Shown here in pieces: positions 54,935 to 63,854 of a stretch of 64,000 bases of DNA. The stretch lies in assembly GCF_017873175.1 (NCBI RefSeq), contig NZ_JAGGJW010000003.1:372001-436000 (forward strand), read 5' to 3'. Position 1 is the first letter of the stretch, and each line of letters opens with the position of its first letter. The stretch comes from Neorhizobium petrolearium (GTDB lineage Bacteria; Pseudomonadota; Alphaproteobacteria; Rhizobiales; Rhizobiaceae). A model generated the notes under the pieces. It made no database searches. It was given only the letters and a program-made list of their open reading frames with translations, and was not told where the DNA came from. The translations under genes and the position numbers were made by a program.

Positions 54935-56185
54935 TCAGCTCTTGAAGCCGAGTTCGGAGCAGCTTCTGAGAATGCTCTCCGAGGCCGGCTCGTTGGCGAC
55001 GATCTTGAAGAGATCGGCATCCGACTTCATGTCGCTCTTGGCTTTCGATTCCAGCACGAGAACCGACTGTACCGACTGATGGTCGCACTTGCGATAGAAT
55101 TGCTCGCCCTTCGCAACGTCGTATTTCAGTGCCTCCATGGCCTCGATGACCTTCTGCGGTTCGGTTCCGCCGGCCTTCTCGATCGCCATGAGCAGCGACG
55201 CGACGCCGGTATAGCCGTAAGCACCGTAGTCGGTCGGTATCGCTCCCTTGTACTCGGCGCGGAAGACGTCATTGAAGGCCTTTGCCGACGGTACGGTTTC
55301 TTCGAGTCCCCAGTAATAGTTCGCGCCGCCGACCACGCCTTCAAAGACTTCCGGATCGACCGCGAGGCGCTGGTTGTGCAAGATAACGGGCACGACGATC
55401 TTCATCATGTCCTTCACGCCGAAATCCACCGCCTGCTTGATCGAATTCGCCTGGTCGCGGCCGAAATTGCAAATGCAGAGGATATCCGGATTGAGCGACA
55501 GGATGGTCGGGATGAAGGTGGAATAGTCCGCTGCACCGAAAGGATGCAGGATCTCGCCGACCGTCTCGGCACCGATCACCTCGGCAGCCCGCTTGAAGCC
55601 GGTCAGCATTTCATGGCCATAGGCATAATCGGCCACCAGATAGGCGACTTTGGAGCCCTTCTGGAAGGAATGCCTGGCCACCACCGCCGTGGTCATGGTC
55701 GGGTTCAACGCCTCGTGGAACGTATAGGGGCTGAAGTCCTTGATCTCGTTGATCGTATCCGACTGGCTGATCGAAACATAGATCATGTTGCGCGCACGGG
55801 TCACTTCGTTGACTGCAAGCTGCACGGCGCTCGAAAGCGCCCCCACCACCGCATGCACTTTGTCCTTCTCGATAAGTTCAAGCGTACGGGTTGCGGCTTC
55901 GCCGGCGTTCAGCTTGTCGTCACGGACAAGCAGCTCGACCTTGCGGCCTGCAATACCACCCTTGTCGTTCGCCAGCTTGACCGCGAGCTGGGCGCTGCGC
56001 ACCTGGTCGTTGGCCTCGGCTGCAAACGGACCAGTGAGCGGCGTCGGAAAGCCAATGCGGATCGTCTCCGCCTGGGCCCGCGCGATCCACGGCATCGAAA
56101 GCGCGCCAGCGGTTCCGACCAGCCCTATCAGTGCGGTACGGCGGCTGATCGGCCTTTGGACCAGCTTATCAATTCCCTTCGTCAT
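54935..56185 (-). CDS. LIV-type periplasmic binding protein (Peripla_BP_6)
   Basis: The ATG at 56185 (MTKGIDKLVQRPISRRTALI) follows a strong AGGAGGAGG ribosome site and gives 416 residues. A Tat-type signal (ISRRTALIGLVGTAGALSMP, cleaved near ARA, residue 39) precedes a type I binding-protein fold: IRIGFPTPLTGPFAAEANDQ near 44, VHAVVGALSSAVQLAVNEVT near 116 and DILCICNFGRDQANSIKQAV near 230. Family members bind branched-chain amino acids, amides, urea or aromatic acids. It lies 35 bp after the molybdenum-hydroxylase large-subunit gene, so its ligand is probably that enzyme's substrate. Confidence 0.87.
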   Translation of the reverse strand: MTKGIDKLVQRPISRRTALIGLVGTAGALSMPWIARAQAETIRIGFPTPLTGPFAAEANDQVRSAQLAVKLANDKGGIAGRKVELLVRDDKLNAGEAATRTLELIEKDKVHAVVGALSSAVQLAVNEVTRARNMIYVSISQSDTINEIKDFSPYTFHEALNPTMTTAVVARHSFQKGSKVAYLVADYAYGHEMLTGFKRAAEVIGAETVGEILHPFGAADYSTFIPTILSLNPDILCICNFGRDQANSIKQAVDFGVKDMMKIVVPVILHNQRLAVDPEVFEGVVGGANYYWGLEETVPSAKAFNDVFRAEYKGAIPTDYGAYGYTGVASLLMAIEKAGGTEPQKVIEAMEALKYDVAKGEQFYRKCDHQSVQSVLVLESKAKSDMKSDADLFKIVANEPASESILRSCSELGFKS

Positions 56186-56220
56186 TGTTGTCCTCCTCCT
56201 CTTGGACATGTGTGCATGCG

Positions 56221-58590
56221 TCAGATCTTGCCGAGCGCTTTCAGGATGCGGGTCGGCGTCATCGGTATCTGCGACAGCACCGCGCCATGACCGGCAAGCG
56301 CATCGTTGACGGCATTCATCGCGGCAGCAGAAGCGGCAGCCGTGCCGGCCTCGCCGACGCCCTTGGCGCCGAGTTCCGTGTCGCGGGTCGGCGTCTCCAC
56401 ATGTGAAATCTCGATGTCGGGCATTTCGCAGGCCATCGGCACGAGGTAATCGGTGAGCGAGCCGTTGGTGAGCTGGCCTTCCGCGTTGTAGAGGCATTCC
56501 TCGAAGAACGCCGCGCCGAGCCCCTGAACCACGCCACCTCGGATCTGCTCGTCGACCAGAAGCGGATTGATGATGCGGCCGCAATCCTCCACCACCCAGT
56601 GCCGAAGGATCTTTACGAAGCCCGTCTCCACATCGACCTCGACGAGTGACCCCTGCGCGCCGTTGGTGAAGGCGAAGGGGTAGCCCTGCGGGGCATAATG
56701 ATGGGCGACCGAGAGCTGCGCCTGCGTGCCAGGCGGCAAGGTGTCCGACCGAAAAAAGGCGATGCGGGCCACTTCCGCCAAACTGATCCGCTGCTGACCG
56801 GTAGTTGCCTCGATGATCCAGTCCTCGCGGATATCGAGTTCGCCAGGCTGCGCCTGCAGGATGAAACCCGCGATCGAGAGAAGATTGGCCTTCAGCCTGC
56901 GCGCCGCCTGCAGCGCTGTCTCGCCACCGATGCCTGCCCCGCGGCATGCCCAGGTCGCGCCACCATGCGGCGTCATGTCCGTATCGCCGGTCATGATGCG
57001 AACCTTGGCGCGATCAACGCCTAGCTGGTCCGCGACGATCTGACCAATGACGGTCTCGGTCCCCTGCCCCTGCTCGGTTACGGAGATCGCGCAATGCACC
57101 TCGCCGGATGGCGTCAGTTTGACGACCGCGCCGTCCTGCGCGGAAATACGCGCCCCGCCAACGCCGTAAAAGGCTGGGCTGGGATTGGTAATCTCAACGA
57201 AAAGCGCTATGCCGATGCCGCGCAGGATGCCTTTCTCGCGCAATTTCGCCTGTTCCTCGCGAAGCGAGTCGTAATTCATCAGCGACCGCAGGCGCGAAAG
57301 GCAGACTTCGTGGGAGAGCTTCTCGAACTGGTAACCCGTCGGCGACTTGCGCGGATAGCTGTCGTCAGGGATGAGATTGCGGCCGCGGATATCAAAAGGA
57401 TCGAGCGCGAGCTCACGCGCCGCCTTATCGACCATGCATTCGGTCACCGCACAGGCGATCGGATGGCCAACGGCGCGATACTGGCTGGCCTGCACCTTGT
57501 TCTGGAAAACCACCGAGAGCTTTGCCCTATAGGCGGAGAAGTCATAGGGGGCGCCCATCAACCGGACGACCTGGTTGCCTTCCACGGCGCTGGTACGCGG
57601 GTAGCTGGAGAATGGACCGATCGCGGTCACGTCGTCGACTTCCATGCCGGTGATACGGCCATCCTTCCCGACTGCAAGCCTTGCCGTAACGCGATGGTCG
57701 CGGGCATGAATGTCGGAAACGAAGGATTCCATTCGATCCGCCACATATTTCACCGGCCGGCCGAGCAGGATCGAAGCCCCAACCGCCGCCATCTCCTCGT
57801 GATAGACATGCAGCTTCATGCCGAAGGAGCCGCCGATATCCGGCGCAATTACGCGGACATTGGCTTCCGGAATTCCGAAATGGCGGGAATAGACATCCTG
57901 GAACTGATAGGGCGTCTGAGTGGCGTGATGCGCCGTCAGCCGGTTTTCGCTGGGATCATAATCAGCGACGATCGCCCGAGGCTCCAGCGTCACGGCCGTA
58001 TGCCGACCGAAGATGAAGCTCTGCTCCACGGTCAGATCCGCCGCCTCCAAGGCTTCATCGACACCGCCAGCGTCAAGCTTCATCGAAAAACAGAGATTGT
58101 CGTCGAGTTCCTCTGAAATCGCGCCTGCGGACATAGCCTCAACCGGGTCCGCAAGCGCCGGCATCTCCTCGATGTCGATCATCACCAGTTCGGCGGCGTC
58201 CTCGGCGATTGCCCGGCTGTCGGCGACGATCAGCACGACCGGCTGGCCGGACCAGGTCACCTTTTCCGTTGGAAGCGGCAGTTGCGGTGGCGACTTCATA
58301 TTCTTGAAGTGATCGAGCGTGCCGACCCAGGGCGTACAGATCGCCGCGAGATCCTTGCCTGTGAAAACGGCGCGAACGCCCGCAAGCGCCGCGGCTTCAT
58401 CCGTGTCGATCGAGAGAATTCGTCCGTGGGCATAGGGGCTGCGGACAAAGGCCGCATAGAGCATGCGCGGCAGGACAAGGTCAGTGACATACCGCCCCTT
58501 GCCTTCGAGCAGGCGTTTCGCATTCGGCCGGGAGACCGAACGGCCGATATAGGAATTGGGCCTGTCCAGGGAGCCGGCGGACACGTTCAT
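56221..58590 (-). CDS. Molybdenum hydroxylase large subunit (xanthine dehydrogenase/CoxL family)
   Basis: The ATG at 58590 (MNVSAGSLDRPNSYIGRSVS) gives 789 residues, the usual size of the Mo-binding subunit. It has RLLEGKGRYVTDLVLPRMLY near 26-45, IGGSFGMKLHVYHEEMAAVG near 250-269, TEQGQGTETVIGQIVADQLG near 489-508, and the catalytic Glu in GAKGVGEAGTAAA near 741. The loop near the active site reads QYRAVGHPIA, not the AYRGAGRPEA of form II nor the CO-dehydrogenase AYRCSFR. It is therefore not a CO dehydrogenase and belongs to a divergent hydroxylase. It hydroxylates an N-heterocycle or aldehyde next to a ring nitrogen. Confidence 0.88.
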   Translation of the reverse strand: MNVSAGSLDRPNSYIGRSVSRPNAKRLLEGKGRYVTDLVLPRMLYAAFVRSPYAHGRILSIDTDEAAALAGVRAVFTGKDLAAICTPWVGTLDHFKNMKSPPQLPLPTEKVTWSGQPVVLIVADSRAIAEDAAELVMIDIEEMPALADPVEAMSAGAISEELDDNLCFSMKLDAGGVDEALEAADLTVEQSFIFGRHTAVTLEPRAIVADYDPSENRLTAHHATQTPYQFQDVYSRHFGIPEANVRVIAPDIGGSFGMKLHVYHEEMAAVGASILLGRPVKYVADRMESFVSDIHARDHRVTARLAVGKDGRITGMEVDDVTAIGPFSSYPRTSAVEGNQVVRLMGAPYDFSAYRAKLSVVFQNKVQASQYRAVGHPIACAVTECMVDKAARELALDPFDIRGRNLIPDDSYPRKSPTGYQFEKLSHEVCLSRLRSLMNYDSLREEQAKLREKGILRGIGIALFVEITNPSPAFYGVGGARISAQDGAVVKLTPSGEVHCAISVTEQGQGTETVIGQIVADQLGVDRAKVRIMTGDTDMTPHGGATWACRGAGIGGETALQAARRLKANLLSIAGFILQAQPGELDIREDWIIEATTGQQRISLAEVARIAFFRSDTLPPGTQAQLSVAHHYAPQGYPFAFTNGAQGSLVEVDVETGFVKILRHWVVEDCGRIINPLLVDEQIRGGVVQGLGAAFFEECLYNAEGQLTNGSLTDYLVPMACEMPDIEISHVETPTRDTELGAKGVGEAGTAAASAAAMNAVNDALAGHGAVLSQIPMTPTRILKALGKI

Positions 58591-59087
58591 GCCTCCTCCT
58601 CCGCCACCTTGGCGCGCCAGCGCTCGCCGACCGTCCGCTCGATCGCGTCGACGATCGCCTCGTAGCCCGTACAGCGGCAATAGTTTCCGGAAAGCGCATC
58701 GCGGATTTCCTCGCGGCTCGGAACCTTGCCGGACGACAGGATGCCGTAGGCGCTGACCAGCATGCCGGGCGTACAGAACCCGCATTGCAGCGCATTGCGC
58801 TCGTGGAATGCCTTCTGGAGATCGGTGATTGCATCGCGTGACGTCAGCCCCTCGACCGTCTCGATCACGCATCCGTCCACTTGTACGGCAAACATCAGGC
58901 AGGCATGGACGGGCTGGTCGTCGATGAGCACCAGGCAGGCGCCGCAAACGCCCATCTCGCAGCCGGCATGGGTGCCAGTAAGCTGAAGGTCCTGGCGCAG
59001 GAAATCGGCCAGCGTGGTTCTCGGGGCAACGAACGCCTCAACCTCCTCGCTATTTACCGTCAGCGAAACCGCGATCTTGCCACTCAT
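58587..59087 (-). CDS. Molybdenum hydroxylase small iron-sulfur subunit (CoxS type)
   Basis: This 166-residue protein has two [2Fe-2S] clusters. The N-terminal plant-ferredoxin-like set is in GTHAGCEMGVCGACLVLIDD (38-57) with the fourth Cys in HACLMF near 61-66. The C-terminal set is in LQCGFCTPGMLVSAYG near 100-115 and the paired ligands of NYCRCTGYEAIVDA near 134-147. It relays electrons from the Mo site to the FAD subunit. It overlaps the large-subunit and FAD-subunit genes by 4 bp each. Confidence 0.92.
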   Translation of the reverse strand: MSGKIAVSLTVNSEEVEAFVAPRTTLADFLRQDLQLTGTHAGCEMGVCGACLVLIDDQPVHACLMFAVQVDGCVIETVEGLTSRDAITDLQKAFHERNALQCGFCTPGMLVSAYGILSSGKVPSREEIRDALSGNYCRCTGYEAIVDAIERTVGERWRAKVAEEEA

Positions 59088-59944
59088 GGCCTCGCCTCCA
59101 GCCGCCCCAGCAGGCGGCCGAGCAACACGCGCGCCAGATGCAGGCGCATCTCGACGGGCGTGTGCTCGTCACCAGGAGGATCAAGATCGACATCAAGGGC
59201 TTCCTGCGCCTCGCGGATAATTTCGAGCGTCAGGCGGCTCCCCGTAAGGATGGCTTCGGCGCGTCTCGCCCGCATGGGCGTAGGCCCTGCCGACAGAAAG
59301 GCAATCCCTATGCGCTCGATGCGATCGCCGTCGTATTCCGCGTTCACACCGGCACCGACGAGCGCATAGTCGCCGCGGCGACGGGCAAGTTCGTCGAAAG
59401 CGTAGCGGGTCTTTGCAGTCGCGACCGGGATGTGAACGGCCCGGATCATCTCACCGGACTGGAGCGCTGTCTCATAGAGACCGAGAAAAAAATCGGCAAT
59501 CGCGACGCGCCGATCGCCTGCGAACGAGGCGATCTCGACCTCCGCGTCAAGCGCCAACGCCATGGTGGGAAATTCCGATGCAGGATCGGCCAGCGCCAGG
59601 CTGCCGCCGAACGTCCCCTTGTTACGGATCGCAGGATGGGCGACGAAAGGTGCCGCTTTCGAAAGCAGCGGCGCATGTTCTGCCACCAGTTCAGAGTTGA
59701 GGATTTCGAAATGGCGGGTTGTCGCCCCGATGCGGAGCCTATCTCTCACGACGGCAAGGCCATGCAGTTCCTCGATACGTGCGATGTCAATGAGCAATGC
59801 CGGTGCCTGGAGCCTTAGCGCCAGAGCGGGAACAAGGCTCTGCCCACCCGCGATATAGGCCGCATCGCCATCAGCATCCCCAAAGGCCCGCAGCGCCTCC
59901 TCGACGGATTGCGGGCGCACATATTCGAAAGCTCTCGCCTTCAC
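59084..59944 (-). CDS. Molybdenum hydroxylase FAD-binding subunit (CoxM type)
   Basis: I chose the GTG at 59944 (MKARAFEYVRPQSVEEALRA), 286 residues, because GGGAGGAG lies just upstream and family members begin at this F-x-Y-x-R-P motif. It has AYIAGGQSLVPALALRLQAP near 30-49 for FAD binding, KGTFGGSLALADPASEFPTM near 111-130 and ARRRGDYALVGAGVNAEYDG near 185-204. It transfers electrons to the final acceptor. It is the first gene of the eight-gene operon, divergent from the TetR gene, with ACCANNTGGT sites between. Confidence 0.9.
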   Translation of the reverse strand: MKARAFEYVRPQSVEEALRAFGDADGDAAYIAGGQSLVPALALRLQAPALLIDIARIEELHGLAVVRDRLRIGATTRHFEILNSELVAEHAPLLSKAAPFVAHPAIRNKGTFGGSLALADPASEFPTMALALDAEVEIASFAGDRRVAIADFFLGLYETALQSGEMIRAVHIPVATAKTRYAFDELARRRGDYALVGAGVNAEYDGDRIERIGIAFLSAGPTPMRARRAEAILTGSRLTLEIIREAQEALDVDLDPPGDEHTPVEMRLHLARVLLGRLLGRLEARP

Positions 59945-59976
59945 CGGTCTCCTCCCGATGGCCGCTGGAATTTGTG

Positions 59977-60057
59977 ACCACTTGGTTACATTATTCCGCA
60001 AGGTGGCTGCCGGTCAACAAAAATTACCAAATGGTCTCAAATAAATTACCACTTGGT
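59977..60057. promoter_or_regulatory. Three TetR-type operator candidates (ACCANNTGGT)
   Basis: The divergent promoter region holds ACCACTTGGT at 59977-59986, ACCAAATGGT at 60026-60035 and ACCACTTGGT at 60048-60057. The last two lie in near-identical 18-bp repeats (ATTACCA, then NTGGTCTCAA) exactly 22 bp apart, about two helical turns. The first is close to the FAD-subunit start, suiting repression of the hydroxylase and LIV operon. The other two lie upstream of the TetR gene, suiting autorepression. Confidence 0.7.
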
Positions 60058-60139
60058 CTCAATCGCAACTTGCGCTATCGCTGAGAAAGCAATGCGTTAT
60101 GTGCCGCAGATGGCGAGCGGTCGTGGATTCAGGAGTGCA

Positions 60140-60832
60140 ATGACGGATCAGCTGAATGTCCCGGAAGGCGGGCATGGCCGGCCAAAGCCACGGCGCCCCA
60201 AGCAGTACATGCGGGCAACCGAGCGGGAGCAATTCATTCTGGAAGAGGCCGTCCGCTTCTTTGCCGAGCATGGTTTCGAGGGGCAGACCCGGGAACTCGC
60301 AAAGAGGATCGGCATCACCCATTCGGCGATCTACCGGCATTTTCCCAGCAAGGAGGCGCTGATCGAGCGCGTCTACGAACACGTCTATCTAAGCCGCTGG
60401 GACGAAGCCTGGGCAGGTTTGATTACCGATCGCAGCCGACCGCTCGAAGGCCGGCTCACGGAATTTTACCTTCAGTACGTGAACCGCGTCTTCCATTATG
60501 ATTGGGTAAGGATCTTCGTCTTTTCCGGGCTGAAGGCATTCGACATCACACCACGCTATCTCGACATCGTACGGCAGCAGATCATCGAACCTGCCTGCCT
60601 TGAGCTTCGTCATGAACTCGGGCTACCCGGGGCGGACGAGACGCCGCTGACCGAGCGGGAAACTGAACTCTTTTGGGGATTGCACGGCCGCATCTTCTAT
60701 CTGGCGATCCGGCGTTTTGTCTATTCTACGCCAACACCGGTATCCTTGGACGATATCGTCCGAGACGGCGTTAAGAGCTTCATGCTCGGCGGACCGGAAG
60801 TCGCAAAAGCGATCGTGCAGGCAAAAGCCTGA
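60140..60832 (+). CDS. TetR-family regulator
   Basis: From the ATG at 60140 (preceded by AGGAG) the product is 230 residues. The TetR helix-turn-helix is in EEAVRFFAEHGFEGQTRELA, GITHSAIYRHFPSKEALIER at about 34-75. The ligand domain is mainly helical, with a TetR_C pattern including VRIFVFSGLKAFDIT. A basic, Pro-rich N-terminal arm (GRPKPRRPKQ) precedes the HTH. It is divergent from the molybdenum-hydroxylase/LIV operon and three palindromic sites lie in the shared region, so it is the probable repressor, released by the substrate. Confidence 0.88.
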   Translation: MTDQLNVPEGGHGRPKPRRPKQYMRATEREQFILEEAVRFFAEHGFEGQTRELAKRIGITHSAIYRHFPSKEALIERVYEHVYLSRWDEAWAGLITDRSRPLEGRLTEFYLQYVNRVFHYDWVRIFVFSGLKAFDITPRYLDIVRQQIIEPACLELRHELGLPGADETPLTERETELFWGLHGRIFYLAIRRFVYSTPTPVSLDDIVRDGVKSFMLGGPEVAKAIVQAKA

Positions 60833-60901
60833 TCGGTCATTCCGCTGATCGTCGTCTGCTTCAGGTACTCCACGTTTCTCGAACGCCTTTAGACCTCATG
60901 C

Positions 60902-61684
60902 TCAAATAGCAAAGCTGTTCGACAAGCGATCAAGATCTTCCGAGATTGCCACCGCTGCCGACTGCAGAATTGGGACATAGCGATCGCAGGCCTCCTGCTC
61001 CGAACTGAAAGCCGATTTGAAATAAGTCAGTCCTATGCTCGCTATCACTCGCCCCCCCTGGCCGACGATGGGAACGCCGATGGTATTGGAGTTCTTGGGC
61101 TCCACAAGCGACGAGCGTGTTGCATAGCCGGATTCACGTACCTTTCCGACAAGCCTTTTCAGTTCATTGGGATGATGGCTCAGCGCGTTCTCCGGATCAT
61201 CCGACCTTTTAAGAATATCGATGATCATGTCGAACTCGTCCTTGTCGAGAAACGCCAGATATGCCAGCCCAAGTCCGCGCGTAAGCAGGCACAGCCGCTT
61301 GTTCACGGTGCTGTGGAAGGGGGAGATCAAGCTATCGGGAACCGTGCTGAAGCGCACCACCATCCCGTCATAATCCGGGAGGGCGATCGCGATCGGCCAT
61401 TTGTGCTTGCGGGTGATCGCGATAGCCCATGCACGCCCCGCCTCCACGACCAGCGGCCCCTTGTGAAAGCCGGAGCTGAGGGACGTCACCAGCGCACTGA
61501 CACAGTATCCCCCCTGCCGCACATCATTCTCGACATATCCTGCATCCTCAAGCGTGCGCAGGATACGCACGAGAGTGGGCTTCGGAAGCTTCGTTCGGGC
61601 ATGCAATTGGGCAATCGTGTTGATTGGCTGCAGATTCAGCTCCTGCAAAACATTCATCGCGCGCTCGATCGCTCGAATGCCCAT
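60902..61684 (-). CDS. IclR-family regulator
   Basis: From the ATG at 61684 (MGIRAIERAMNVLQELNLQP), preceded by GGGGGAGGA, the protein has 260 residues; the frame is open to 61768. The winged helix lies at residues about 5-65 (TIAQLHARTKLPKPTLVRIL, then RTLEDAGYVEND), and an IclR effector domain follows with HKWPIAIALPDYDGMVVRFS and SGYATRSSLVEPKNSNTIGV. The effector-domain substitutions are not informative about ligand. It is divergent from the DUF6282-type hydrolase, which is its likely target along with the quinone oxidoreductase. Confidence 0.88.
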   Translation of the reverse strand: MGIRAIERAMNVLQELNLQPINTIAQLHARTKLPKPTLVRILRTLEDAGYVENDVRQGGYCVSALVTSLSSGFHKGPLVVEAGRAWAIAITRKHKWPIAIALPDYDGMVVRFSTVPDSLISPFHSTVNKRLCLLTRGLGLAYLAFLDKDEFDMIIDILKRSDDPENALSHHPNELKRLVGKVRESGYATRSSLVEPKNSNTIGVPIVGQGGRVIASIGLTYFKSAFSSEQEACDRYVPILQSAAVAISEDLDRLSNSFAI

Positions 61685-61806
61685 TGATCTTCCTCCCCCT
61701 GGAATCGCTGCTACATATTTCGACTGGCGAAATGCGTGGGATGATAGGTTGTCGCTTTCCGGTGTCAAGTTTTAGGGGAGTCCTCGGATGCAAGCAGGGG
61801 AATGTC

Positions 61807-62754
61807 ATGGCTTCGACAGACGATGCGAAACGCAACAGGGAAGAAGTGAGACGGCTTATGGCCGGCATAGATGATGCCAGAGCAAATGCCTTGCTGAAGG
61901 GCGCCATCGATCTTCACGTTCACTCCGGGCCGTCAACCATGCCTCGGCAGCTCGACCATATGGAGGCGGCCGAGGAAGCCGCGGCGGCAGGGATGCGCGC
62001 CATCCTTTTCAAGGATCACCACTACTCGGTCTCCCCGGTCATACCGATGATGGAACGCATTTTCGCAAACCCGGACTTTGCGATGTACAGCGGCCTGGTC
62101 CTCAACAATTCCACCGGGGGGCTGAACCCGTTCGTCGTCGATGCGCAACTGAAGATGGGCGCCAAGTTGATCTGGATGCCGACGGCCCAAGCAGCCAACC
62201 ATATCCGTAGCGCTCACCGCAAGACGCGGCTTGCCTCGAACGTCCAGCTCAGAAACTCGCCGGCCCTGACGGTCGTTGATCCATACGGGGAAATCCTGGA
62301 CGAGGTGAAGCAGATCCTCGATCTCATTGCCGAATTCGATGTCATCCTGTCCTCGGGTCATCTGCATGTCTGGGAAATCTGGAAGCTCTTCGATGAAGCA
62401 CGTGCACGCGGCGTCAAGCGGCTGCTTGTCAATCATCCGATGTACGGATTACACTTTACCTATGACGATATCCGCGAACTGGCGCAGCTCGGCGCCCTGA
62501 TCGAACAGTCTGCCGGGCTCTATGTCGATTCCCGCTTCAACACCTATACGCCGGAAGAGCTCAGGGAGCATATTCTTGCAGCTGGGGTCGAACATTCCTC
62601 GATCGGTTCGGACCTTGGGCAGGTCGACAATCCCACACCAGTCGAAGGCATGCGTCAAGCCATCAAGCTCTGCCTGGCGCTCGGCTTCACGGATGCGGAC
62701 GTGCGGACCATGGTGGCAGACAATCCGGCTCGCCTGGTCGGATTGACGTCATGA
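61807..62754 (+). CDS. DUF6282-type metal-dependent hydrolase
   Basis: The ATG at 61807 (MASTDDAKRNREEVRRLMAG) follows a GCAGGGGAA site; the product is 315 residues. It has an amidohydrolase-like metal motif, AIDLHVHSGPST near 33-44, with D-x-H-x-H ligands, KDHHYSV near 71-77, VILSSGHLHVWEIWKLFDEA near 181-200 and GSDLGQVDNPTPVEGMRQAI near 265-284, where His and Asp are further ligands. It resembles proteins called DUF6282 (from memory), whose reaction is unknown. It precedes the quinone oxidoreductase by 25 bp, so the two are probably cotranscribed under IclR control. Confidence 0.7.
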   Translation: MASTDDAKRNREEVRRLMAGIDDARANALLKGAIDLHVHSGPSTMPRQLDHMEAAEEAAAAGMRAILFKDHHYSVSPVIPMMERIFANPDFAMYSGLVLNNSTGGLNPFVVDAQLKMGAKLIWMPTAQAANHIRSAHRKTRLASNVQLRNSPALTVVDPYGEILDEVKQILDLIAEFDVILSSGHLHVWEIWKLFDEARARGVKRLLVNHPMYGLHFTYDDIRELAQLGALIEQSAGLYVDSRFNTYTPEELREHILAAGVEHSSIGSDLGQVDNPTPVEGMRQAIKLCLALGFTDADVRTMVADNPARLVGLTS

Positions 62755-62779
62755 ACCCTTTCGGCATGGCGGGTGAGAC

Positions 62780-63802
62780 ATGCAAACCGTCATGATCGAA
62801 AGGCCGGGGGGGCCTGAAGTTCTTCGGATCGTCGAACAGCCGCGCCCCCTGCCAAAGGCCGGGGAGGTTCTGATCCGTGTCGTGGCTGCCGGGGTCAACC
62901 GCCCCGATATCCAGCAACGGCGGGGTCTCTATCCACCCCCGCCGAACGCCTCCGAAATCCCGGGCCTCGATGTTGCCGGCATCATCGATGAGGTGGGCGA
63001 AGGCGTTGGCAGGCAACACGTTGGCAACCCCGTCTGCGCGCTCGTCAACGGCGGAGGATATGCAGAGTTTTGCACCGTCCCGGCTGTGCAATGCATGCCT
63101 ATTCCAAACGGTTTGAGCTTCATAGAGGGAGCGTCGCTCCCGGAAGTCTTCTTCACGGCCTGGAATAATCTGATCTGGCTTGCTAGGCTGGAGCTTGGAG
63201 AGACGCTGCTGATCCACGGCGGTACGAGCGGGGTCGGAATGGCCGGCATCCAGATCGCCAGACATCTTCGCGGTGCTACGGTTTTTGCCACTGCCGGCAC
63301 CGAGGAGAAGCGGGCCGTCTGCAAGGCCATCGGCGCCCAAGCAGCCGTCGATTACCGCGGCGCCTGGGACGAGGGCATCCGGGCGTCAACGGGTGGCGAG
63401 GGCGTTGATGTCATCCTGGACGGCCAGGCCGGGGCCAACACGCAGCGCCAGTTGGATCTGCTGAAATACGACGGTCGGCTCGTCTTCATCGCCAGCCATC
63501 AAGGCAGTACAGCCGAGGTGAATATCCGCACGCTCGTGCGCCGCCGATTGACGATAACCGGATCGACGCTCCGGCCACGCCCTCCTGCCTACAAGGGGCG
63601 GCTCGCCAGAGAACTGGTCGACCATGTCTGGCCGCTGTTTGAGGATGGGCGCATCACGACCCGCATCCACAAAGTCGTTCCATTCACCGAAGTGCAGGAA
63701 GCCCATCATATCCTGGACGAAAACCAGCAGATCGGCAAAGTGATCCTGGCTGTGGACCCGGCGCTTGCCGCAATCGTACCCTCGTCCGGCAAGCGATTTT
63801 GA
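62780..63802 (+). CDS. NAD(P)H-quinone oxidoreductase-like protein (zinc-independent MDR)
   Basis: This 340-residue medium-chain dehydrogenase of the quinone oxidoreductase (PIG3/QOR) branch has a GroES-like N-terminal domain with VAAGVNRPDIQQRRGLYPPP near 34-53 and GGYAEFCTVPA near 94. The NADPH-binding domain has LLIHGGTSGVGMAGIQIARH near 143-162 and FATAGTEEKRAVCKAIGAQA. It lacks the catalytic zinc ligands. It would reduce a quinone or enone with NADPH, plausibly as a step in the same pathway as the DUF6282 hydrolase. Substrate unknown. Confidence 0.85.
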   Translation: MQTVMIERPGGPEVLRIVEQPRPLPKAGEVLIRVVAAGVNRPDIQQRRGLYPPPPNASEIPGLDVAGIIDEVGEGVGRQHVGNPVCALVNGGGYAEFCTVPAVQCMPIPNGLSFIEGASLPEVFFTAWNNLIWLARLELGETLLIHGGTSGVGMAGIQIARHLRGATVFATAGTEEKRAVCKAIGAQAAVDYRGAWDEGIRASTGGEGVDVILDGQAGANTQRQLDLLKYDGRLVFIASHQGSTAEVNIRTLVRRRLTITGSTLRPRPPAYKGRLARELVDHVWPLFEDGRITTRIHKVVPFTEVQEAHHILDENQQIGKVILAVDPALAAIVPSSGKRF

Positions 63803-63854
63803 TGTTCAAGGTGATAGCCGCCGACATTCGTGGCGAAAGCCGGCCGCAATCTCT

